Shown here in pieces: positions 60,601 through 64,000 of a stretch of 64,000 bases of DNA (the first letter of the stretch is position 1; every line of letters starts with the position of its first letter). The notes below the pieces were generated by a model that made no database searches, was not told where the DNA came from, and saw only the letters and a program-made list of their open reading frames with translations. The translations under genes were made by a program, and so were the position numbers. Source of the stretch: Camelus bactrianus (Eukaryota; Chordata; Mammalia; Artiodactyla; Camelidae); contig NC_133544.1 in assembly GCF_048773025.1 (NCBI RefSeq), positions 67,609,501 to 67,673,500 of the forward strand. The letters run 5' to 3'.

Positions 60601-62198
60601 AAGGAGAAACAGACAAATACATAATTATAACTGGAGACTTCAATATTGCTCTCTCAGTCATCAACATACACATTCTTTTCAAGTGTTCACAGAATATTCA
60701 CCTACAGATAGATCATGTCCTAGGTATAAAACAAGCCTCAATAAATTAAAAGTTGAAGTCATATAAAGTATGTTCTCTGACTTTAATGGACTTAGATCAG
60801 AAATCAGTAACTAGAAAGTAACAGGAAAATCTCTAAATACTTGGAAATTAAACACGCTTCTAAATCAGCATCAACAGACTTTTCCTGTAAATGGCCAGTA
60901 AGTATTCATATTAGATTTTGTGGCCCACACAATCTCTGTTGCAAGTATTTAAACTGTTGTTGTAGCAAAAAAGTGGCCATAAGCAATACATGGGCATAAC
61001 TATATTCTAATAAAACTCTACTTATAAACAATGAAATGAGTAGCGAGATCTACATATGCATTAGATGCCAGAATTACGTATAAACACTTAAATTCAGTTG
61101 GGTTTTTGTGCTTTAAATAGAACTCTACACACTCTGAAAATCTGACACTCACTTCTGTCTGATTCCACGTAAGAACTTGTATAACAAATAATTCTCTTAC
61201 CATAGTTAGACCAGGCTGCATTCCAGCACGGATGGCCTCTATCTGTGTATGAGTGAACTGAATCGTATTACTGCAAATAAGAGTTGATAAAACGTTCGTT
61301 AAAAATACAGATGAATGACATTAGTAAAAATTTACACAATAATGACCAGAGGTCTAAACATTTGCTCTATATTGGCCCCTGGTCTCCCCAAATCTTTTTC
61401 CTCCAATTTCAGCCCCTTCTGTGGGTGTTTGTGCAGTAAAAAGTACATTAAATGACAGGTATCTTCTTAACAAATTTTAAATGTTCAGCACAGTACTGTT
61501 AACTCTAAGCACAATGTTATACAGCAGAGCTCTACAACTTTACATCTCAACATGACTGACCCAGTGTCTTCTAAACAACTCTCTTCACTCACACCCTTCC
61601 GGAGGCCAATTAAAACTAAATGAATCTTGCGGAAGAGAAAAGACTACAGTTATTTAGCAATATGTTTAGCCCAGCCCCAACCTCATCTCAGTGTTAAAGT
61701 TCTAGTTCCCAATCTGACACCAAATACATAGGTCACTTTCTAGTCATGGCACACGTGCAAGAGGGGAGCTGCTAAATGGAGCACATGGTCATGAAGTAAG
61801 AACCCTGTGCTCAAACCAAAGTAGTCCCCGAAAAGTTATTTCTCATAGTACCTGAAAATGCTTCTTTTTGAAATATTACTACAGAAGGGCCAAAAAATGT
61901 CTGAGCTATTCAGTCAATGGATAGAAGAGGGTCCAGAAACAGAAGTTTTGTAAAATTTTTAAAGGATCAGAAATTTTAAAAAGTATTACTAATCCACTTG
62001 AAATAGCAAACCATGATTCATTATTACGATTAGCAGAGAGAGTGAAATTACCGTTTGGGTTGGTTGTACGGATAAGGACCTCTATTAGGGATAACGTGAG
62101 GTTCAACAATTAAGGTTCTTGCCTCTTCATTGTCTTCATCTTCCCCCTCCGCATCTTTCCTTTTCTTCCCTTTGCCACTTCTTACTGGGAAAGTTATC
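27709..62198 (-). CDS. AQR: AQR (Aquarius, intron-binding spliceosomal helicase), C-terminal half, 15 exons
   Basis: AQR is the SF1 RNA helicase of the spliceosomal intron-binding complex (with XAB2, ISY1, PPIE and ZNF830 in human). It binds intron RNA upstream of the branch site and acts in the nucleus. Exons in transcript order: 62198-62052, 61270-61201, 59119-59009, 56262-56153, 51437-51302, 49623-49414, 47603-47466, 43793-43722, 42657-42470, 41785-41614, 39666-39496, 37142-37057, 32663-32489, 29858-29745, 28050-27709. Every border is AG/GT and all phases fit, giving about 747 residues up to a TAG stop. Helicase motifs appear in the expected order: GPPGTGKT (I), TLIVTHSNQ (Ia), MEEAAQI (II), [10 protein letters not shown] (III), ILTTYNGQ (IV), [10 protein letters not shown] (V), [10 protein letters not shown] (VI). 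The protein matches human AQR closely as I remember it. No frameshift or early stop is seen. The 5-prime half lies outside the window. If the human 35-exon structure holds, these are exons 21 to 35. Confidence 0.97.
28051..29744 (-). other. AQR: Last AQR intron, 1.7 kb
   Basis: About 28590-29610 is an old L1 3-prime region on the plus strand. The 540 bases next to the acceptor are unclassified. Confidence 0.7.
28590..29610 (+). mobile_element. Old L1 3-prime region
   Basis: Recognised from AAAAGATGCTCAACATCATT, CACTGCTGGTGGGAGTATGA, CATAGCAGCTTTATTTATAA and the closing AAATTATACCTACAGAAAG. It lies in the last AQR intron, antisense to the gene. Confidence 0.85.
29745..29858 (-). CDS. AQR: AQR exon 14 of 15
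   Basis: The exon is 38 codons, phase 0 on both sides, starting [20 protein letters not shown] and ending [12 protein letters not shown]. It is a helical extension after the helicase core. The acceptor TTTCTAG and donor GTGAGT are both strong. Confidence 0.95.
30428..30572 (+). mobile_element. MER5A-type hAT fragment
   Basis: Reads TTTTGATTCAGTAGGTCTGA and AACAATCTGAGAAACACTG. It is in an AQR intron. Confidence 0.7.
31192..31320 (+). mobile_element. MER5A-type hAT fragment, weak
   Basis: Reads AAGTACCTGGAGAGCGTGTT and CAAAGACTGAGAACCTCAGA. It is diverged. Confidence 0.45.
31320..31420 (+). mobile_element. L2 fragment
   Basis: Contains CAAGGCTGTACATGACCTCA and CCTATTACATCTCTCCATCC. A second piece with the L2 end type lies near 31810-31900. 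Confidence 0.55.
31719..31755 (+). other. G-quadruplex-capable tract
   Basis: Six runs of three or more G in 37 bases (31719-722, 725-727, 731-734, 743-747, 749-751, 753-755). It is on the plus strand, which is the template strand for AQR. Confidence 0.8.
31945..32340 (+). mobile_element. Two adjoining MIR copies
   Basis: The first (31945-32160) reads GACTCTGGAATCAGACTGCC and AAAATGGGGTTAATAAGC. The second (32160-32340) reads CACCATGTGCCAGGCAATTA and TCAATAAATGTTAGCTGGTA. Confidence 0.75.
32489..32663 (-). CDS. AQR: AQR exon 13 of 15: motif VI (arginine finger)
   Basis: The exon starts with G that completes Arg, then [27 protein letters not shown] is motif VI, which supplies the arginine finger. 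It ends [12 protein letters not shown] in phase 0. The acceptor is CAAAG and the donor GTAAGA. Confidence 0.96.
33647..33700 (+). repeat. 27-bp tandem duplication, two copies
   Basis: The unit CATAC(G/A)ACAACCACACAG plus AGAATGGC(T/A) is repeated with two mismatches. It is in an AQR intron. Confidence 0.92.
35010..35600 (+). mobile_element. Old L1 3-prime end
   Basis: Hallmarks are CCTGCAATTCCACTCCTAGG, GTTCATAGCAGCATCAGTCG, GAATTGTACACTCAAAATAG and ATCTCAATAAAACTGTTAC. It is antisense to AQR. Confidence 0.87.
37057..37142 (-). CDS. AQR: AQR exon 12 of 15: motif V
   Basis: The exon has 28 codons plus AG of a split Arg, encoding [20 protein letters not shown] then [18 protein letters not shown] is motif V of the Upf1-like family. 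The acceptor CCCCCTAG follows a C-rich tract. The donor is GTATGT. Confidence 0.96.
37300..37850 (-). mobile_element. Old L1 piece, antisense
   Basis: Plus-strand hallmarks are TAAAGCTGCAATGAATATTC, CCAGTTGCTCCACATCTTTG and TTAATTTGCATTCCCCTCAC. Its sense strand is the same as that of AQR. Confidence 0.85.
37854..37905 (+). repeat. 26-bp tandem duplication, two copies
   Basis: The unit GTTCA(T/C)ATATTCTG plus (G/A)ATGCTGTTTGA is repeated with two mismatches, directly after an L1 piece. Confidence 0.92.
38990..39030. repeat. Perfect 16-bp inverted repeat with 9-base loop
   Basis: The left arm CTTTTTTATGTGATAT (38990-39005) is the exact reverse complement of ATATCACATAAAAAAG (39015-39030). 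The loop is TATTCCATC. Confidence 0.95.
39496..39666 (-). CDS. AQR: AQR exon 11 of 15: motif IV
   Basis: The exon is 57 codons, phase 0 on both sides, with [20 protein letters not shown], then [18 protein letters not shown] (motif IV region, compare ITPYEGQ in UPF1), and LIGRPNK at the end. The acceptor is TTACAG and the donor GTAATT. Confidence 0.96.
39667..41613 (-). other. AQR: AQR intron, 1.9 kb
   Basis: About 40735-41290 matches an old L1 3-prime region in antisense. The rest is unclassified. Confidence 0.6.
40735..41290 (-). mobile_element. Old L1 (L1M-like) piece, antisense
   Basis: Recognised from GGATAAATTCCTAGAAGTG, GCAATTTGTCCACCAAATTA and ATAAGAATTCTATATACATT. The copy is diverged and the subfamily is uncertain. 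Confidence 0.65.
41614..41785 (-). CDS. AQR: AQR exon 10 of 15
   Basis: The exon begins with C that completes Ser, then [20 protein letters not shown], and ends [11 protein letters not shown] in phase 0. It is the start of the second RecA-like domain. The acceptor TTTGAAG has a purine-rich end and looks weaker than its neighbours. The donor is GTAAGA. Confidence 0.95.
41786..43721 (-). other. AQR: Two short AQR introns around exon 9 (41786-42469 and 42658-43721)
   Basis: Apart from exon 42470-42657, I see no repeat or extra gene here. The sequence is AT-rich intron. Confidence 0.6.
42470..42657 (-). CDS. AQR: AQR exon 9 of 15: motif III
   Basis: The exon has 62 codons plus AG of a split Ser. 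It starts [20 protein letters not shown] and continues [18 protein letters not shown] is SF1 motif III, which couples ATP hydrolysis to RNA binding. It ends [11 protein letters not shown]. The acceptor is TTCTAG and the donor GTAAAG. Confidence 0.97.
43722..43793 (-). CDS. AQR: AQR exon 8 of 15: motif II (EEAA form of Walker B)
   Basis: This micro-exon of 24 codons encodes [20 protein letters not shown] then LLLQ. MEEAAQI occupies the place of the DEAD/DEAx Walker B box. The first acidic residue is Glu rather than Asp, as I recall for AQR in other mammals. The acceptor is TCTCAG and the donor GTAAGA. Confidence 0.96.
44305..44333 (+). repeat. ACC/CCA trinucleotide repeat, about 29 bp
   Basis: About ten uninterrupted units in an AQR intron. 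On the AQR strand it is GGT. Confidence 0.97.
44440..44900 (+). mobile_element. L2 fragment
   Basis: Contains CAGCTTAAAGTCCACTTTAT, CAGGCCTTCTCTGACTTCCC, and AGCACATCATAACTTGTAAT, in L2 order. It is antisense to AQR. Confidence 0.75.
45886..45948 (+). mobile_element. Tiny retroposed mRNA-like 3-prime end
   Basis: A 47-base unique part (starting GATCCTGGCTCGAGTCC) holds AATAAA at 45911-45916. It is followed 16 bases later by an A17 run (45933-45949). A perfect 10-bp duplication AGTTGAAAGA lies at 45876-45885 and 45949-45958. The source transcript is not recognised. Confidence 0.75.
47041..47181 (+). mobile_element. Camelid tRNA-derived SINE (vicSINE type)
   Basis: It begins GGGGGGAGGG TATAGCTCAG and has A box TAGCTCAGTGG and B box GGTTCAACCCC. 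The tail is CCTCCATTAAA followed by an AAACTA-rich run. The short target duplication GAAGTTG is seen at 47031-47037 and 47182-47188. A tRNA-Ala-like head and lack of a tRNA fold at the end mark it as a SINE, not a tRNA gene. Confidence 0.9.
47466..47603 (-). CDS. AQR: AQR exon 7 of 15
   Basis: The exon is 46 codons, phase 0 on both sides, encoding [20 protein letters not shown] then [20 protein letters not shown] and VKLGFK. The [11 protein letters not shown] run is the conserved beta strand before motif II in Upf1-like helicases (compare the VICCTCVGA type of strand). The acceptor is TTAAAG and the donor GTAAAG. Confidence 0.96.
47604..49413 (-). other. AQR: AQR intron, 1.8 kb
   Basis: It holds a repeat-like but unclassified block (47936-48400), a TA microsatellite (48632-48677) and a MIR/L2-like piece (48736-48830). 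Confidence 0.6.
48632..48677 (+). repeat. TA microsatellite, 46 bp
   Basis: An uninterrupted run of TA in an AQR intron. Confidence 0.98.
49414..49623 (-). CDS. AQR: AQR exon 6 of 15: stalk/pointer-like insertion within RecA1
   Basis: The exon is 70 codons, phase 0 on both sides, starting [20 protein letters not shown] and ending [12 protein letters not shown]. It lies between motifs Ia and II, where AQR has a long insertion in its first RecA domain. The acceptor is TTATAG and the donor GTAAGG. Confidence 0.96.
49624..51301 (-). other. AQR: AQR intron, 1.7 kb
   Basis: It holds a MER5-type piece at 50088-50263 and a short GA run near 51001-51016. The rest is unclassified AT-rich sequence. 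Confidence 0.65.
50088..50263 (+). mobile_element. MER5A-type hAT fragment
   Basis: Starts CAGTGTTTCTCAAAGTGTGG, a typical hAT MER5 end, and continues to ACTGCTGACCTACACTG. Confidence 0.7.
51302..51437 (-). CDS. AQR: AQR exon 5 of 15: coiled, insert-like segment
   Basis: The exon begins with G that completes Arg, then [20 protein letters not shown], and ends [11 protein letters not shown]. The heptad-like LxxLxxV spacing around [14 protein letters not shown] suggests a helical arm, as in the stalk insertion of the Upf1 family (inference). It is separated from the previous exon by a 4.7-kb intron that carries a Tigger1 element. Confidence 0.95.
51438..56152 (-). other. AQR: AQR intron, 4.7 kb, hosting Tigger1
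   Basis: The longest intron fully in the window. Tigger1 (52473-54729) is nearly half of it. The flanks (51438-52470 and 54732-56152) are AT-rich with no recognised element. Confidence 0.75.
52473..54729 (+). mobile_element. Tigger1 DNA transposon, near full length, in AQR intron
   Basis: A pogo-like Tc1/mariner element. Inverted ends CAGGCATACCTC and GAGGTATGCCTG are flanked by TA on both sides (52471-52472, 54730-54731). At 2,257 bp it compares with about 2.4 kb for the consensus as I recall it. The transposase reads on the plus strand, opposite to AQR. A CENP-B-like N-terminal piece (52901-53134, with [20 protein letters not shown]) is readable, as is a C-terminal piece (54147-54392, starting [15 protein letters not shown]). 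Stops and small deletions break the middle. The stretch near 53390 has lost the segment that carries the first catalytic Asp (VDET region), and the second (LIDNA, about 53682) has shifted frame. It is an old inactive copy. Confidence 0.93.
56153..56262 (-). CDS. AQR: AQR exon 4 of 15
   Basis: The exon has 36 codons plus AG of a split Arg. It starts [20 protein letters not shown], continues [16 protein letters not shown], and follows motif Ia. It belongs to the first RecA-like domain. The acceptor CTCCAG has an 18-base T run eight bases upstream. The donor is GTGAGC. Confidence 0.95.
56403..56551 (+). mobile_element. Camelid tRNA-derived SINE (vicSINE type)
   Basis: The head is GAAGGTATAGCTCAGTGG and the B box region GGGTTCAATTTGG. 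The tail expands CCAA (56484-56507) and CAAA (56526-56550). The target duplication is AGAATCAACACCAA at 56389-56402 and AGAATCAACATCAA at 56552-56565 (13 of 14 match). It sits 140 bp upstream of an AQR exon in transcript sense, inserted antisense. Confidence 0.92.
58109..58152 (-). mobile_element. Very short L1 3-prime tail (44 bp), antisense
   Basis: ACATTTTTTCATTGAGTTAT and CATTTTACAATGTTGTG match the reverse complement of the L1 end at 20430-20470. It is flanked by TGTAG(A/C)... copies TGTAGATCAACTTTTT (58093-58108) and TGTAGACCAACTTTTT (58153-58168), 15 of 16 identical. Confidence 0.85.
58975..59002 (+). repeat. CA microsatellite (UG repeat in AQR RNA) at +7 of a donor
   Basis: 28 bases of CA with one interruption (CGTG). 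In AQR sense it reads GTGTGTG... starting six bases after the exon 59009-59119 border. Confidence 0.95.
59009..59119 (-). CDS. AQR: AQR exon 3 of 15: Walker A (motif I) and motif Ia
   Basis: The exon is 37 codons, phase 0 at both ends. It begins [16 protein letters not shown], the NTP-binding P-loop (bases 59113 down to 59090), whose Lys corresponds to the catalytic K829 of human AQR. It ends with TLIVTHSNQ, motif Ia, which contacts RNA. The acceptor is TTTTTAG after a T-rich tract. The donor GTAAGA is followed directly by a UG repeat (see findings). Confidence 0.97.
59385..60880 (+). mobile_element. Old L1: ORF1 end to endonuclease region
   Basis: It carries ATGTCTAGTAAAAATATCTTC, then an endonuclease-like piece with [12 protein letters not shown] (near 60618-60655), and stops near AAATTAAACACGCTTCTAAA. 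Many breaks make it inactive. Confidence 0.75.
60882..61090 (+). mobile_element. DNA-transposon-like MER fragment, family uncertain
   Basis: Reads CAACAGACTTTTCCTGTAAA, GTGGCCCACACAATCTCTGT and TTCTAATAAAACTCTACTTA, a common mammalian repeat pattern whose exact family I cannot name. It adjoins the end of an old L1. Confidence 0.55.
61201..61270 (-). CDS. AQR: AQR exon 2 of 15: Q-motif-like entry to helicase domain
   Basis: This 70-base exon encodes [20 protein letters not shown] then LTM. The FTHTQIEAI run resembles the Q-type motif that precedes Walker A in Upf1-like SF1 helicases, where a glutamine contacts the adenine base. The acceptor is TTGCAG and the donor GTAAGA. It joins in phase 0 to the Walker A exon. 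Confidence 0.95.
61271..62051 (-). other. AQR: AQR intron, 781 bp
   Basis: A short intron. About 61430-61600 resembles the 3-prime UTR of an old L1 in antisense. The rest is unclassified. Confidence 0.6.
62052..62198 (-). CDS. AQR: AQR exon 1 of 15 in window: linker with basic KKRK run and acidic stretch
   Basis: The exon starts with one base that completes a split Arg codon and ends with CG, completed by T of the next exon. It encodes [15 protein letters not shown], then an acidic run ([10 protein letters not shown]), then [20 protein letters not shown], just ahead of the helicase core. The basic KKRK cluster next to an acidic patch could act as a nuclear localisation signal (inference). 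The acceptor is TTGTAG and the donor GTAATT. Its 5-prime partner exon is outside the window. Confidence 0.95.
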
Positions 62199-64000
62199 CT
62201 ACAAGACCAAAACCTTTGTTCATTTTTACAATCAACAATGATTCGCCAATCACCTATCTTATGCTTGACACTGTACAGAGGATTATCAGATGAGTAAGAA
62301 ACATTTATAGCCTAAAGGAGCTCACTACCTGCACATAAATTTTGAAAAAAGCAGATTTAAAAGGACTAAAATGTGTGTTAAGGGTATTCAGATTAGAAAA
62401 AGTCATCATGATTAAGGGAGAATCAAAGAAGAAACACTTATTTATTTATCTTTTTAGGGGAGATAACTTTTTAAAATTAGGGTAATATTCATATCACATA
62501 AAATTCAGCACTTTAAAGGGTACAATTCAGTGGGCTTTAGTACATTCATAATGTTGTAGCGTCATCACTATTGTCTGATGCCGGGATATTTTCATCATCC
62601 CCAAGCAAACCCCATGCCAGTTAAGCAGTCACTGCCTATTCCAACCTAAACCCAGCCTATTGCAACCAGTAATTTACTGTCTTTATATCTGCTTATTCTG
62701 GACATTTCATATAAATGGAATCATACAGTATTTGTCCTCTTCTGTCTGGCATCTTCCACTTAACATAATGGTTTCCAAAAAAAATTTTATATACCTCTAG
62801 TGTATGCACTGCAAAGTGCTTTACACCTTGTCCCTCACATAATCAGAAACGGCTTTATGGAAAACTTGGCATTTAAAATGAATTTCAAAGTATTTAGACA
62901 TATAAACATGAGAGGGAGGACATTCGAAGAAGAAAGAACAGCAGAGACTCAAATACAAGTAGCCAGTTTTGCGGAAGTGTAGGATACAACAGGGAAAACA
63001 AGGCTCAAGACAAAGGCTGGAGTCCTGTTATGACACCTTTGGAATATCAAGCCTTTAAGGCAGAAGTTCTTAGTCTGGGATCAGTGATACCTCAGGAGCT
63101 AAGCCCCCACAGGGAACTGAGGAAGTCAGTGACTACTCTAAAATTAAACTGAAAAATGAATTCTCTATGTGCACTTTTTCCCAGTCTTTCTTCACATTCT
63201 GAAAAACAAAGATCATACCGCCTGCCCCTGCAAAGTGCTAAGAAACAAAGAGGCTAAGAGGTCAGCCCTTATTTTGATAAGCAACAGGAAAAATCAGAAT
63301 TTTAAGTTAGATAGTGGAATGACTCCTGCAGTAAGGCATGTAATGGCTTCAAGAGAGGACAGAGAGGCAGGAAAGGCACTCTATTAAGAAGACTGAAGGT
63401 GCTGAGGACCTAGAGAAGTAGCAGTCAGGACTGACATGGAAAAAATGCTGAGCTTTCCAGATGGGGTGAATAGAAGAATGATTTTGCCATTAACAGGATT
63501 AGGAAAGTATGAAGGAAGGCAAGGTTTGGGTGTTACAGAGGACACATGTTTTTAATATGTAGAATTATTATATTTATACTTAACAGCCAATTAAAAGCTG
63601 GATGTTCTAATTTCCAACTAAACAAGTAACTAAGCTCTTTCCTACCACCTTAGGTATACTTAGTGCTTCACCTAATCTATATGCTTAATCTATATGATGG
63701 AATTCATGAAGGAACCAGTACTTCTAGTACTTTGATCTTTTTCTACTCAAATTAAAACCAAAGCTCCTTTAACACTAAATATAACTATCTTGTAAATATT
63801 TAAATTGTATGAAAGCAAGCAGTGTTAAAAGAAAAAAAGAATTTTTTCCTAAAACCATTAGACAGCTCAAAATCACATGGCTATGAGAATTAATTAGGAA
63901 ATATATCAGATTATATGCATAATCTGCAAAGATGTATTTCTCCAACCAAGTGCTATATGTATATTTATATAGTACTCCTCAGACAAAAAGCATTTACTGA
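62199..64000 (-). other. AQR: AQR intron (5-prime end beyond window)
   Basis: It holds an antisense L1 3-prime piece (62445-62775), a short MIR/L2-like stretch near 62225-62300 and an L2-like stretch near 63340-63500. I looked for the preceding AQR exon on the minus strand and found none, so it lies beyond 64,000. Confidence 0.7.
62445..62775 (-). mobile_element. Old L1 3-prime UTR, antisense
   Basis: Plus-strand hallmarks are TACAATTCAGTGGGCTTTAG, CATTTCATATAAATGGAATC and CATCTTCCACTTAACATAAT. Confidence 0.75.

Larger units (their letters stand above)
59120..61200 (-). other. AQR: AQR intron, 2.1 kb
   Basis: It is mostly an old L1 copy on the plus strand (59385-60880) followed by a DNA-transposon-like MER piece (60882-61090). 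No other coding sequence is seen. Confidence 0.7.

Noticed and set aside
60498-60749. Endonuclease-like host gene
   Set aside because: GDFN text in an old L1 copy with surrounding L1 sequence in consensus order.

Overview
The window is nuclear DNA from a mammal, almost certainly a camelid (camel, alpaca or llama group). It shows long AT-rich introns with GT-AG borders and layers of L1, L2, MIR, MER5 and Tigger repeats. It also carries three copies of a tRNA-Ala-like SINE (A box TAGCTCAGTGG, B box GGTTCAA, tail CCTCCATTAAA) of the type I know from camelids (vicSINE). The camelid call rests on recognising this SINE and on the L1 3-prime ends, not on a search.

The right-hand 36 kb (27,709 to 64,000) holds the 3-prime half of one host gene on the minus strand: AQR (Aquarius, IBP160), the superfamily 1 RNA helicase that binds introns in the spliceosome. 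Fifteen coding exons were placed to the base. They all join in frame and encode about 747 residues, the C-terminal half of a protein of roughly 1,485 residues. They include the full set of SF1 helicase motifs (I, Ia, II, III, IV, V, VI) and a Ser/Thr/Glu-rich tail. The remaining 5-prime exons lie beyond position 64,000.

The left-hand 27.7 kb is intergenic DNA downstream of AQR. In human the next gene on this side is ACTC1, and no exon of it is seen here. The stretch is mostly fossil repeats: L1 pieces of several ages, including a nested pile at 17.4 to 21.2 kb, L2, MIR, MER5-type elements, one probable retroviral solo LTR and simple repeats. Between them lie unclassified unique stretches. Two items there merit a look: a 65-codon minus-strand ORF ending in a membrane-helix-like segment (16,464 to 16,661), and a perfect MEF2-type site with GATA-type sites close by (about 8,250 to 8,314).

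No operon, CRISPR array, plasmid, intact virus or new multi-gene system is present. The more useful signals are small-scale. There is a UG repeat starting at +7 of the donor that follows the Walker A exon, and a near-full-length Tigger1 transposon in an AQR intron. Several very short L1 tails have clean target-site duplications, one of only 44 bp. There is also a tiny polyadenylated retrocopy, a perfect 16-bp hairpin, and a G-quadruplex-capable tract.
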